A program made the position numbers and the translations under genes. The notes below the pieces were generated by a model. It ran no database searches, was not told the origin of the DNA, and was given only the letters and a program-made list of their open reading frames with translations. This document shows positions 16,665 through 25,037 of a stretch of 64,000 nucleotides of DNA, piece by piece (within the stretch, counting starts at the first letter, position 1; each line of letters opens with the position of its first letter). Origin of the DNA: Mediterranea sp. An20 (GTDB lineage: Bacteria > Bacteroidota > Bacteroidia > Bacteroidales > Bacteroidaceae). The stretch lies in the NCBI RefSeq assembly GCF_002160055.1, contig NZ_NFJV01000003.1:143645-207644 (forward strand), in the 5' to 3' direction.

Positions 16665-17085
16665 GTTTAGAATTTATTTTTTCAAATGACACATTGCCAA
16701 AATCGCTTTTCCAGTCTTTCAATATTGTTTTCCTCATATCCAGCCAATTCGACGCAATAGCTTTATCATTAATACGTTTTTTGATATTCATATTTCCACC
16801 AATATCATCAATCAGGAACAGCAGTTCACATTCAGATAGTATTGCATATTTCTTCCTAAACTCAATATATCGGTGCAACTCTATAATATCTTCTTTTAGG
16901 AAAGCGATTGTTGAACACATCTCATGTGTTATTTGATGCACCAGGTTTTCCATCTTCACAGCCAACGTCATTTGGGCAGGAAAAACATCTCCCTGATATT
17001 TATCCGCCAAAGAAAAGTCGTACTTTCCTTCAAGCTCAGAAAGCTGCGTTAATATATCCTCTATTTTATTTATAAATTCATTCAT
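16630..17085 (-). CDS. coiled-coil cassette protein
   Basis: A 151-residue helical protein (KIEDILTQLSELEGKYDFSL; EDIIELHRYIEFRKKYAILS) of unknown family. Its stop lies in the attC-like repeat at 16619. Start ATG at 17085. Cassette position suggests immunity. Confidence 0.6.
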   Translation of the reverse strand: MNEFINKIEDILTQLSELEGKYDFSLADKYQGDVFPAQMTLAVKMENLVHQITHEMCSTIAFLKEDIIELHRYIEFRKKYAILSECELLFLIDDIGGNMNIKKRINDKAIASNWLDMRKTILKDWKSDFGNVSFEKINSKLNVSSIVSNGD

Positions 17086-17097
17086 CTCTGTACTGAT

Positions 17098-17148
17098 TAT
17101 GTTTGTTGCCTAACCGCCCTTTCAGGGGAGGTTAAGCCATATATTAGT
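17098..17148. repeat. attC-like repeat, array 2
   Basis: TTATGTTTGTTGCCTAACCGCCC, spacer, AGGGGAGGTTAAGCCATATATTAG. Close to repeats 8 and 12 of array 1. Confidence 0.78.
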
Positions 17149-17358
17149 TGCTAATACTGTGCCTACATAGATGTAATGCCATTTCTTCTGAATATCCTTT
17201 TTGTTATACCAGTCCAAAAGAGCTAATGACGATTCTTTCAAATCTTCCTCGTCTTCATTATTGGGAACACTGTCAGCGTATTCCCGTATGTCTTGATTAT
17301 TGGATTAGGCAATTCGAATTTGATGAAAAACAAGGCATCAAAAACCTTTTCTTTCCTG
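17122..17358 (-). pseudogene. frameshifted, 5'-truncated cassette gene
   Basis: Two minus-strand frames read as protein and join across a frameshift near 17290-17305: VFDALFFIKFELPNPIIK, then DIREYADSVPNNEDEED and SLALLDWYNKKDIQKKWHYI, ending in a TGA inside the repeat. There is no start codon and no repeat between this fragment and the upstream gene at 17359, whose stop codon touches it. A deletion seems to have removed the 5' end of this cassette and the intervening repeat. Confidence 0.65.
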
Positions 17359-18231
17359 TCAGCTATTCATCCATTTAGTTAAAATTCTTTCTAAATCACT
17401 TTTCAATAAATTAGAATTATATTCAATTTTCTTTTTTCGAAGTTTATCAGAAACATATTGCATATAATATAAAAAATCAGTGGAGACAATTTTCTTTTGT
17501 TCACACAATGGCAATTCTCCAAATTTACGGCTGAAATACCGTTCAACCTTTATGTGATATGTTCCGTTCTTATTTACTATGCGTCCAAATTTATATTGGG
17601 GGCGGATATAGTATTTACCTTCAAATCCTTTGGGAACATCATCTTCTGAATGGAAGTATTCAGACCTTACGGTTACATATTCATCATCATGGTTACTGAA
17701 TGACATATAGATGCCTATGTAAGAAAACTTTTCTCCATATTTCTCAGGTTGAAGTTCATGTATCATCATTTCTTTTAAGGAATCAAGACTATCATATAAA
17801 GGTTGTACTGACTTCTGATAATTAGCTGATTTAATCCACCTGAATGGAGATTTAGGCAATAGGTTACGCTGTGATTGAAATTTATAACCACTATAGTAAG
17901 TCATATCATCACCATTTTCCAGAACATATGAATCTTTCAGTTTTCTCCAACCTTGTTCTGATTTTACTTCAAAATACTTGTTCATTAACGAAGTATAGAA
18001 ACTACCGTTTATCCAGCGTTCAACTTTAGCTTCCAACGGCTCTCTGTCTCCCCATCCGATAATCCTTAGAGCTTCACAAATCCTAACAAGCTCATTCCAT
18101 TCTTTTATATTCCTATAATGATAGAGATTATCAAATTGGTTCAAAAGCCAAATTCGTGCTTGCTCCTTATCCATCCCTCTTAAAAAAATGGATAGTTCAT
18201 CAAGATCATTTATGTTATAAATTTCTGTCAT
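17359..18231 (-). CDS. hypothetical cassette protein
   Basis: A 290-residue soluble protein. It starts with an acidic helical stretch (NINDLDELSIFLRGMDKEQA) and has an aromatic, basic C-terminal half ending DLERILTKWMNS. No family recognised. The 3' end is fused directly to a broken cassette with no repeat, so its own repeat has been lost. Immunity role by context only. Confidence 0.62.
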   Translation of the reverse strand: MTEIYNINDLDELSIFLRGMDKEQARIWLLNQFDNLYHYRNIKEWNELVRICEALRIIGWGDREPLEAKVERWINGSFYTSLMNKYFEVKSEQGWRKLKDSYVLENGDDMTYYSGYKFQSQRNLLPKSPFRWIKSANYQKSVQPLYDSLDSLKEMMIHELQPEKYGEKFSYIGIYMSFSNHDDEYVTVRSEYFHSEDDVPKGFEGKYYIRPQYKFGRIVNKNGTYHIKVERYFSRKFGELPLCEQKKIVSTDFLYYMQYVSDKLRKKKIEYNSNLLKSDLERILTKWMNS

Positions 18232-18241
18232 ATTAATTACA

Positions 18242-18294
18242 GCTAATGTATGGCAGCCAACCGACCTCCATTGGAATGATCAGCCGCTTGTTGT
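18242..18294. repeat. attC-like repeat, array 2
   Basis: GCTAATGTATGGCAGCCAACCGACC, spacer, GGAATGATCAGCCGCTTGTTGT. Subtype seen only here and at 18889. Confidence 0.77.
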
Positions 18295-18304
18295 CAATGT
18301 ACTT

Positions 18305-18853
18305 TTACCGTATAGCTTGTTTCTTTATTTCCTCGGCTTGCTTCAGCATCACAAAAGAATCTGTTTCGTAAAAATTATCTTCAAATACCTTATTTTTAAT
18401 CTGCGATATTCGTTCTTTGAGCAATGGAATAAAAGCCATTGCATCAAAATCATGGAAACGATCTTTGTATTTTTCCAACACCATGCTGATATAATCAAAT
18501 ATATCGTCACATAATTTTTGTCTCATTTCATCTTCTGGAAAATCTATGTATTCTTCTATGGTAAACATTTGGTCAATAACAAGTTTTTCTTCTGATCTTT
18601 TATATCTTGTGTATGACTTTAAGTTGCCTTTCTCAATATCATTATAAGAAAACAATCTTAAAATTATGAATAATGCATCAGGTTGCTTTTCTACCTTGCG
18701 TAATTTAGCATATATTTCCTCTTGCCATATCATATCATTAAGATTGTCAATTATATAATCCAAGACTTTATTTTGTTTTACATTATTCTCAAAATCACCT
18801 GCATATCTTGATTCATAAGTTATACTTAAAAAGGCTCCCATATTGCAATTCAT
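18305..18853 (-). CDS. hypothetical cassette protein
   Basis: A 182-residue acidic helical protein (VLDYIIDNLNDMIWQEEIYA; DDIFDYISMVLEKYKDRFHD). Unrecognised. ATG at 18853 or, less likely, the ATG 12 bp downstream. Flanked by two attC-like repeats of one subtype, which suggests an immunity cassette. Confidence 0.6.
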   Translation of the reverse strand: MNCNMGAFLSITYESRYAGDFENNVKQNKVLDYIIDNLNDMIWQEEIYAKLRKVEKQPDALFIILRLFSYNDIEKGNLKSYTRYKRSEEKLVIDQMFTIEEYIDFPEDEMRQKLCDDIFDYISMVLEKYKDRFHDFDAMAFIPLLKERISQIKNKVFEDNFYETDSFVMLKQAEEIKKQAIR

Positions 18854-18888
18854 TAAAACCTGACTATATGTTGTAGACTAATTTATTG

Positions 18889-18941
18889 ATAATGTTCAAC
18901 GGCCAACCGACCTCCATAGGAATGTTCAGCCGCCAGTTATG
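18889..18941. repeat. attC-like repeat, array 2
   Basis: ATAATGTTCAACGGCCAACCGACC, spacer, GGAATGTTCAGCCGCCAGTTAT. Same subtype as 18242. Confidence 0.77.
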
Positions 18942-18953
18942 CTTCATTTATAT

Positions 18954-19556
18954 TCAATCATAACACTTAAAATCTGTTTCTGTCGGGTCTTCCATCGAGC
19001 TTAAAGTATCCGTAGGCTCTAATTCAAAATAAAAACCATAATTGTTTTTTTCTCCAATATTGCCCGGACTCGGATTTTTCCTTTTTAAGCCATATATGGT
19101 TATGGAATACATGCCTTTACTAAAAGGTACTTTTACAGCCCTATAGACTTCTGTCAATTTGTTACTGACGTAAACTTCCTTAGTAAGAAAGTCATGGTCG
19201 ATAAGTTTGTCGTCGCTCCAATCCTCCAATTCATTTATCTGCATAACCCAGAAACAATTATCCTCGTCTATGGACAGATTGAAACTTCCGAGTCGCTTGA
19301 CTGCATTCCAGTTATCCGAATATCTGTTGTCGCCCTTGTTTCCACAAAATATGGTATAGTTGTAATTATTGATATTCCCAATAGGAATTATGGCCCCTTG
19401 ACGTATAAAATCCATTCCCGTTTCGTTATGCTTTGCAAAGTAAGTCAGCATCTTTTTGGCCCTTATTTTATGCAGTTTCTTTATTCTTATAAAGTTTGCG
19501 TTGGAAATAATGGCTAATCCATAAATCCAGGCTCCTATTACAAATTCCTTTTCCAT
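18954..19556 (-). CDS. hypothetical protein, first cassette of array 2
   Basis: A 200-residue protein with a weakly hydrophobic N-terminus (EFVIGAWIYGLAIISNANFI) and a beta-rich remainder (VPFSKGMYSITIYGLKRKNP). No family recognised. It sits between a full attC-like repeat and a half repeat at 19568. Confidence 0.58.
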   Translation of the reverse strand: MEKEFVIGAWIYGLAIISNANFIRIKKLHKIRAKKMLTYFAKHNETGMDFIRQGAIIPIGNINNYNYTIFCGNKGDNRYSDNWNAVKRLGSFNLSIDEDNCFWVMQINELEDWSDDKLIDHDFLTKEVYVSNKLTEVYRAVKVPFSKGMYSITIYGLKRKNPSPGNIGEKNNYGFYFELEPTDTLSSMEDPTETDFKCYD

Positions 19557-19567
19557 TTTATTTAACC

Positions 19568-19580
19568 GTTAATGTTTGAC
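19568..19580. repeat. half attC-like repeat at the proximal end of array 2
   Basis: GTTAATGTTTGAC matches the left end of the repeats, but the right arm is missing before the hipA 3' end. This marks where the array was joined to the hipBA region. Confidence 0.55.
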
Positions 19581-19613
19581 ATGATGCGCATGACATCGCT
19601 ATTTGTCCGTGTC

Positions 19614-20903
19614 TCAGTTCCGTGTCGTTTCACGCATGTTTTCTATCCGGTAGGCTGTTTCCTCTTTTATTTTCTGCAGCCAGTATCCGTCTATCCCTGC
19701 CTGCCGTGCATAGTCTTCATAGCGGGAGACAACGCCGACGGCTTTTTCTATGAGGGCATCGGCCCCCTTGATGTTGTAGCGTTTGGCCAGTTCGAGCAGG
19801 TCGCCGCGCCCGATGTCGCAGTTCCTGTTGCATACGGTCATGCTGTGCCGGTTTACATAGCCCGGAGCGGACGGATCCACAGAGAAGGTGAAATCGTAGG
19901 CCGGGGCGGTATGCCACACGCCGTCGTCTTCCATCAGGAAACTGAAGTTCTTGTTATGGTCGTCCACGTTTCCTCCTATTACGTTCATCACAGTCAGGAG
20001 AAACAGCTGCTTGAGCTCAGCCGGCAGGATGCCGATCCGACACGCCGTGTCGAACAGGCTTTCGTAACTGTCCGCGTCAGGGTTCATGGCGGCCAGGGTC
20101 TGCACATGCACCTTTTTCCCTTCCCTGCGGTCGAACCGCTCCGTCAGGAAATGGGCGGCCTGCCCTCCTTCCATGAGGCGCGACGGCATCATGTTCAGTC
20201 CGGCATCTTTCGCCATGAGGTAATAGCTGTACTCGATGCGTGTGGTGGGAATATCCGAATGTTCGTCGAACTTGATAATCATGGGGACATATCCGGGTGC
20301 GGGCGCGGCGACCTGGCCGGAATAGCATTCGCCTGTCTCCGGGTTCAGGTTGATGATGGCCTTGGGCCTGCGTCCTCCGGCGGATGTGCCCACTTTGAAC
20401 AGGCTCTCTATCAGGAAGTCGGGCTGTATCTCGGCCCTGAAGTTCCTTGCCTCGTCCAATGCGGACTGCGCCAGCCTGTAAAGGTCGGCTATCTCCACTT
20501 TGAAGGGCTCCTCCATATCCTCGGCTGCCGGAGGAAGGAACTCCAGCGCACCCATGCCCCTTCTGCCGATATAGGCCAGACGGTCGAGGACGGACAGGTT
20601 CCTTGCGCTGATACCGCGCGTCTTCGCCCATTCGTTGAACACCTTGTTACCCCAGTGGTCCGGCAGTGAATCCGCGATGAACGACGGAAGCCCGCCGAAG
20701 AGTTTGCCGTCCTCACCGTACACGGGCAGACCGTTCCTCACGGAAACGCTGTGGATGGAGGCCCGCAGGGGGGCGATGTCATATCCGCTGCCGAGAAAGT
20801 CACGGTCAAAATAGAAACAGTGTTTTTCCGTGTACCTCTCCTTGTAGGCCACCAGCGAACCCACTTTCCGGCCCCAAAGGAAAACGTCAAGATTCCGTAT
20901 CAT
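19614..20903 (-). CDS. hipA: HipA family serine/threonine kinase toxin
   Basis: A 429-residue protein with an N-terminal HipA domain (LFGGLPSFIADSLPDHWGNK, residues about 68-87) and the kinase domain with motifs GNVDDHNKNFSFL (catalytic loop) and APAYDFTFS (metal-binding DFG-like). HipA toxins phosphorylate glutamyl-tRNA synthetase or related targets and are held in check by HipB. The length matches the family. It overlaps hipB by 17 bp, as is usual for this operon, and both catalytic motifs look intact. Confidence 0.92.
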   Translation of the reverse strand: MIRNLDVFLWGRKVGSLVAYKERYTEKHCFYFDRDFLGSGYDIAPLRASIHSVSVRNGLPVYGEDGKLFGGLPSFIADSLPDHWGNKVFNEWAKTRGISARNLSVLDRLAYIGRRGMGALEFLPPAAEDMEEPFKVEIADLYRLAQSALDEARNFRAEIQPDFLIESLFKVGTSAGGRRPKAIINLNPETGECYSGQVAAPAPGYVPMIIKFDEHSDIPTTRIEYSYYLMAKDAGLNMMPSRLMEGGQAAHFLTERFDRREGKKVHVQTLAAMNPDADSYESLFDTACRIGILPAELKQLFLLTVMNVIGGNVDDHNKNFSFLMEDDGVWHTAPAYDFTFSVDPSAPGYVNRHSMTVCNRNCDIGRGDLLELAKRYNIKGADALIEKAVGVVSRYEDYARQAGIDGYWLQKIKEETAYRIENMRETTRN

Positions 20904-21213
20904 GGCTGCTCCTCCTTACTCGTTTGGGTATGTACTTGTTCATCTGTTTCAGTGCCATCGGAGGCACGGGCAGTTCGGGCAACAGGTCGGACAAACGCTG
21001 TTCCAGCCCCAGCACGCGCAGGAGCGAGATGAAGTTGTTGAGCGTGATGTTCCGGCTCATCCCCTGTTCGAGATGGCTGATGGTGGTCAGGCTTACCCCG
21101 GACTTCTCCGCCATCTCCCTTTGGCTGATACGGGCGGCAAGACGGTACTCCTTCAGCCGCTGGCAAAGGAGGGCGATGATGTCCTGGTTGGTGGTGTATG
21201 AAAGATTGTCCAT
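20887..21213 (-). CDS. hipB: HipB family antitoxin, XRE-type regulator
   Basis: A 108-residue protein with a Cro/C1 helix-turn-helix (residues about 27-50: ISQREMAEKSGVSLTTISHL). It should bind the operator upstream of the operon and neutralise HipA. ATG at 21213; the short AT-rich segment 21215-21260 is the probable promoter-operator region. Confidence 0.9.
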   Translation of the reverse strand: MDNLSYTTNQDIIALLCQRLKEYRLAARISQREMAEKSGVSLTTISHLEQGMSRNITLNNFISLLRVLGLEQRLSDLLPELPVPPMALKQMNKYIPKRVRRSSHDTES

Positions 21214-21332
21214 ATAGTCATATATTGCTATTCACCTGCAAATATACAAATAAATGGCAATATAATACCACTGTATCTGTTTTTATTTCGTCCCGCGCTC
21301 GTTCTGCACGCCCTTTATCATCTCTTTCACAA

Positions 21333-21506
21333 TGCCGCTTCATCGTGGTGGACGCCTGCAACGGGGACAAGGTGCTTCGCTGTTATGAGAAAAATGGCTT
21401 TGTCCTCCTGTACAAGACAGAGGAGATAGAAAAGCAATACTATGATATTCCGCAAGACGGGCATCTGAAAACCCGCCTGCTGTATTTTGACTTGAAAAAG
21501 AAATAA
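21333..21506 (+). pseudogene. C-terminal fragment of a GNAT acetyltransferase
   Basis: The frame from about 21333 encodes CRFIVVDACNGDKVLRCYEK and NGFVLLYKTEEIEKQYYD, the last strands of a GNAT fold (the D-A-x-N-x-x-x-V/L-x-x-Y-E-K-N-G-F motif). The acetyl-CoA binding part is missing. It lies between hipB and the tra operon and probably marks an old recombination junction at the edge of the conjugative element. Confidence 0.7.
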
Positions 21507-21566
21507 AGGCACTTTGGCGGATATGACTCCCGGTGCCCTTGCCGGAGAAAGGTTTCAGCGACGCGC

Positions 21567-22103
21567 TTATTCCTCAAAGAGCAGCATGTATTCCACCTTC
21601 CTTCTTTTCTCAATGCTCGGAATTACCCTGCCTTTGTAGCACCGGAAGGAAATGTATTCCTCATAGATGTCCCGGTCGCCGGCCTCCAGCTTTTGTATGA
21701 GCCTGCTTTTGGGTATGGACTTGCTGCCTAAAAGCCGGTACGGGCCCACCTGGTAGGCAAGGCACGAAAGCAGCGTCGAATCACGCCCGAACCGGCGGAA
21801 CAGGCGGCACAGCTTCATCAGGTCCGCACGCAGGATGGAGTCGCCCTGCGCCCGGGTGATGCCGTTGGTAAACCGCTCGCCGGGGAGCACACGGTGCCCC
21901 CAGCCCACATAGGGCCAGTGCTTTTTCTCTCCATGCCAGCCTTCATGGTATTTCGTGCATAGGATGGCCCTCTCCAGCGGAGGAAGCCGGTACAGGGACA
22001 GGCCGGCGGACGGTGTTCCTCCTCCGTGCTTTCCCTGCCCGTACAGGGCCGCCGCTGCGCACAGGAGCAGCAGGACGGCCGTTGTCATTCTTGCATGTCT
22101 CAT
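21567..22103 (-). CDS. secreted lysozyme-like muramidase of the tra operon
   Basis: A 178-residue protein with a signal peptide (TTAVLLLLCAAAALYGQG) and a phage-lysozyme-like (GH24-type) domain: KYHEGWHGEKKHWPYVGWGH (the E...G-Y/W-G-x-x-H pattern), AYQVGPYRLLGSKSIPKSRL. Conjugative elements of Bacteroides carry such enzymes to open peptidoglycan for the transfer apparatus. The start ATG overlaps the stop of the coupling-protein gene by 4 bp. Confidence 0.75.
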   Translation of the reverse strand: MRHARMTTAVLLLLCAAAALYGQGKHGGGTPSAGLSLYRLPPLERAILCTKYHEGWHGEKKHWPYVGWGHRVLPGERFTNGITRAQGDSILRADLMKLCRLFRRFGRDSTLLSCLAYQVGPYRLLGSKSIPKSRLIQKLEAGDRDIYEEYISFRCYKGRVIPSIEKRRKVEYMLLFEE

Positions 22104-24286
22104 TTCGCCCCCCGTTTGTTCAATACGTCCTTTATCATCTCCTTTACGTCCTGGCCTACCTGCACGAAGTTCTTGTACAGGATGCGCTCCCGTTCCTCCC
22201 TCGACGGGAAGGTGTAGAACTTCGGCAGCGGCACATACCCGGCTTCCTCATTCTTTATCTCCCTCATGTCGAAGTCGGTCTTGCAGAAGAATTTCGTGGT
22301 CTTGAACTCTTCCGCTTCCTGGATGTTCATCGAGCCGCCCGCGCCGGTCCGGGTCTTGGTGAAGTCCCTCGCCGTCTGGCCGCAGATCCAGCCGGTCGCC
22401 ATGTCGGAGATTTTCGAGGCGGGCACCAGGCTGTCCATGTTCTCGTTCAGGTTGATGCTGGTCTTGTCCCTGTCGATGGTCACGCCTTTCTTTATCTGCA
22501 CCACCTTGCCGAAGATGTCGTTGCTCAGCCATTCCAGGGTCTCTTTCGAGCGGGCGGAGCCGCTCACCACGTTGCCTACGGTGGTGATGATTTTCTCCAT
22601 GCCGACCTTGCCGTAGTCGGCTTCCAGCTGCGGCAGCTCCTGGAAGCCCAACGCCACGCTCACCTTGTTGCTTCGCGCCGTTCCTATCAGGCGGTCTATC
22701 TTGTGGAAGTACAGGGTCGGCAGCTCGTCCACGATGATGCTCACGGGGATGTTCTTGCCCTGACCGGTGTTCACACGGGTCACAAGGCGGTTCAGGATAA
22801 GGGCGTTCAGGGCGCCGATGATGCTTTCCATCTCCGGGTCGTTGGCGATGAGCAGGTAGCTCGGATTCTTCGGGTCGCTGACCTTCAGGTCGAAGTCGTC
22901 TCCGTCCTTGTGGAATATCCAGTAAGATTCCTTGGTCGCCAGACGCGAGGTATAGACACGCAGCGTGCCTATCATGCCTTCCAGCTGCTCCATCGCCTTG
23001 TTCTTGAACGCGGTCTGGAACGGGCCGAGCAGCGGAGCCACCTCGTTGTCGGTCTCTAATACCTCGAAGATGGTCTGGTAGCTCTCGTTCAGGAACGACA
23101 GGATATGGGGCATGTCCGAGTATTTGCCCAGCCAGTAGGCGGGCTCCACGATGTCCCCGCCCTTGCGGTCACGCACCACGCCCGTCGGCTTCCAGAACTT
23201 CGTTTCCGGGTCCTGACGCTTTTCGGCGTACAGCCGGTTGCCGTCCTTGTCGTAGGGCTCTTTCTCGTAGTTCACGAAGAAGTAGATGCAGGCGGCGAGG
23301 AAGTTCACCGCCGAGGTCTGGAAGAACTGGTCGCTGCCGCCGCCTCCCTCTTTCTTGCCCTTTTGCAGCGATTCCAGCAGGGTCTCCGCCGTCTCGCTGG
23401 CCGCAGCGAGGTTGTTGATGTACTTCGACTGGATGGGGTTCACCCTCCGGCTGTACTCCACATTGACAAAATTGATGATGTTGAACTTGCACCCCTGCGG
23501 CAGCTTTCCCAGCTTCTGGTTCTTCCTGTAATGGTAATACAGCTTGGTGGCCAGTGTGGGGAATTTGTAGTCGTAAACGACCAGCGCGAAGCCCTTTGCG
23601 GAGTGCTGGCGGATGAACGGCTCGATGATGGAGAAGGTCTTTCCGCTTCCCGGAGTGCCGACCACCCACGTTCCCCTGAAAGGGTTGCTGATGTTCACCC
23701 AGCCCTTGCGGAACTTGCCCTTGTAATAGTAGCGCATGGGGATGTTCACGCTATATTTATTTTCCACCAGTTCCGTACATTGCTCGAAACTCTCGTTCTC
23801 AAGGTTGAAGCGGTCTTTCAGCAGACCTTCCTTCAGGAATTTCGAGATGTTGTCCAGGGCGACATGCACGAGTATCACGCCGGCGAGGGAGGCGGCCATG
23901 TAGAGGATGATGTGCACGGGCAGCGTGTACAGCTGCATTCCCATCGGACGGTTGAACAGCCATACGGAGAGGACAAGCAGCGCAAGGCCCGCCGTCAGGG
24001 GCAGGATGACCTGCCGCCTGGCGTTGAACTCCAGATGTTTCTTGTTCCTCGTGCCCAGGCAGGTGATGCAGATCAGCAGGATGGTCGCCAGCTTGCTGTA
24101 CACAAGGTTCCCGTCGCTGTATATCGACCAACGCTTGATGCGTCCGTGAATGTCGGCGAGGATGCCGCCCCAGTCCCCGAAAAAGGCGGGGTCAAAGGCG
24201 TACTCGAAAAACTCCAGCAGCACCGATACATAGACCACCGCGCGGAATATCCTGTAAAATCCCTGTAACTCCTTGCTTTCTTCCAT
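22100..24286 (-). CDS. type IV coupling protein, TraG/VirD4 family (Bacteroides MobC type)
   Basis: A 728-residue ATPase with about four N-terminal membrane segments (residues 10-160), a Walker A motif GTPGSGKTFS near residue 210 and a strand ALVVYDYKFP. A later YLLIANDPE...LILNRLVTRVN region fits the TraM-like part of T4CPs, followed by VDELPTLYFHKIDRLIGTAR (Walker B/DE). The coupling protein brings relaxosomes to the secretion channel. The C-terminus is intact. Element-borne relaxases could use it if the rest of the channel came from another copy. Confidence 0.88.
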   Translation of the reverse strand: MEESKELQGFYRIFRAVVYVSVLLEFFEYAFDPAFFGDWGGILADIHGRIKRWSIYSDGNLVYSKLATILLICITCLGTRNKKHLEFNARRQVILPLTAGLALLVLSVWLFNRPMGMQLYTLPVHIILYMAASLAGVILVHVALDNISKFLKEGLLKDRFNLENESFEQCTELVENKYSVNIPMRYYYKGKFRKGWVNISNPFRGTWVVGTPGSGKTFSIIEPFIRQHSAKGFALVVYDYKFPTLATKLYYHYRKNQKLGKLPQGCKFNIINFVNVEYSRRVNPIQSKYINNLAAASETAETLLESLQKGKKEGGGGSDQFFQTSAVNFLAACIYFFVNYEKEPYDKDGNRLYAEKRQDPETKFWKPTGVVRDRKGGDIVEPAYWLGKYSDMPHILSFLNESYQTIFEVLETDNEVAPLLGPFQTAFKNKAMEQLEGMIGTLRVYTSRLATKESYWIFHKDGDDFDLKVSDPKNPSYLLIANDPEMESIIGALNALILNRLVTRVNTGQGKNIPVSIIVDELPTLYFHKIDRLIGTARSNKVSVALGFQELPQLEADYGKVGMEKIITTVGNVVSGSARSKETLEWLSNDIFGKVVQIKKGVTIDRDKTSINLNENMDSLVPASKISDMATGWICGQTARDFTKTRTGAGGSMNIQEAEEFKTTKFFCKTDFDMREIKNEEAGYVPLPKFYTFPSREERERILYKNFVQVGQDVKEMIKDVLNKRGAK

Positions 24287-24301
24287 AAGCCTGTCTGTCT
24301 T

Positions 24302-25033
24302 TTAGTCCGTTTTTCTGCGATACCAGCGATTGTCTATCCGGATGACGTCCATGCCGAGACTTGCGCCGTTCTCGCCCAGTTTGCTCTTGATCCGCTCCAC
24401 GGTCGCTGGGCCGACACCCCAGATCTCCATGAGGTACTCTTCGTCATGAGGCACCAGGTCGCCCACATACCTTAACCCGTATGCGGTAAGGTGGTTCTGC
24501 GCCGACGGCTGGATGCCCAGGCTGAACAGCGGCTGCGAGAGGTAAGGCACCTCTTCCGCCGGCAGGTTCTCCACGGCGGCTTCCAGCCCTTCCCTGATTC
24601 TTCTCAGGGTGTCGATGCGCTGCTCCAGCCCGACGACGGCCTGTCCGTTTTTTTCGATGGCGTCCCGCAGGCCGTCAGCTTTCTCCACGAGGGCGGCGTT
24701 GCTCCGCATCAGTTCGTCGTGGGTCCTCTCCAGGGACAGGTTCTCCCGCTCAAGCTCGTCCCGTCTGTATTCCAGCGAATCGACGGTATCCTGCAGTTGC
24801 CCCGCACGGTATTGCAGGGCGGAGCATCTTTCGTTGTCGTCGGACAACGTGCCTAACAGGTTTTCGAGTTTGCTGACCTGAAGCTCAAGGCTGTCGTTGG
24901 TTGAAAGGAGCGTGTCCGCAAGCCCGTTCATTCGCTGGCGGCGTGATTTGCGACGCACGCATCTGTACAGGATGACCAGCGCCGATACCATCAGCACCAG
25001 TCCGATAAGCATGGTAATATCCAATGTTTCCAT
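24302..25033 (-). CDS. membrane-anchored coiled-coil protein with helix-hairpin-helix tail
   Basis: A 243-residue protein: a transmembrane helix at residues 7-25, a coiled coil of about 120 residues (50-160), then a C-terminal domain with TAYGLRYVGDLVPHDEEYLM and EIWGVGPATVERIKSKLGEN. That matches the alpha-CTD-like helix-hairpin-helix fold (L-x-x-V-G-D-L-V ... G-V-G-x-x-x-x-x-x-I-K), which binds DNA or proteins. Located between the coupling protein and a lipoprotein in the tra operon, it may link DNA to the membrane complex; this is inference. Confidence 0.72.
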   Translation of the reverse strand: METLDITMLIGLVLMVSALVILYRCVRRKSRRQRMNGLADTLLSTNDSLELQVSKLENLLGTLSDDNERCSALQYRAGQLQDTVDSLEYRRDELERENLSLERTHDELMRSNAALVEKADGLRDAIEKNGQAVVGLEQRIDTLRRIREGLEAAVENLPAEEVPYLSQPLFSLGIQPSAQNHLTAYGLRYVGDLVPHDEEYLMEIWGVGPATVERIKSKLGENGASLGMDVIRIDNRWYRRKTD

Positions 25034-25037
25034 AATG

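Noticed and set aside
17148..17378. A 76-codon plus-strand frame
   Set aside because: The minus strand here contains a frameshifted gene with natural protein sequence; the plus frame is its shadow.
22013..24268. Long plus-strand open frames
   Set aside because: Mirror frames of the coupling protein gene, which has Walker motifs on the minus strand.
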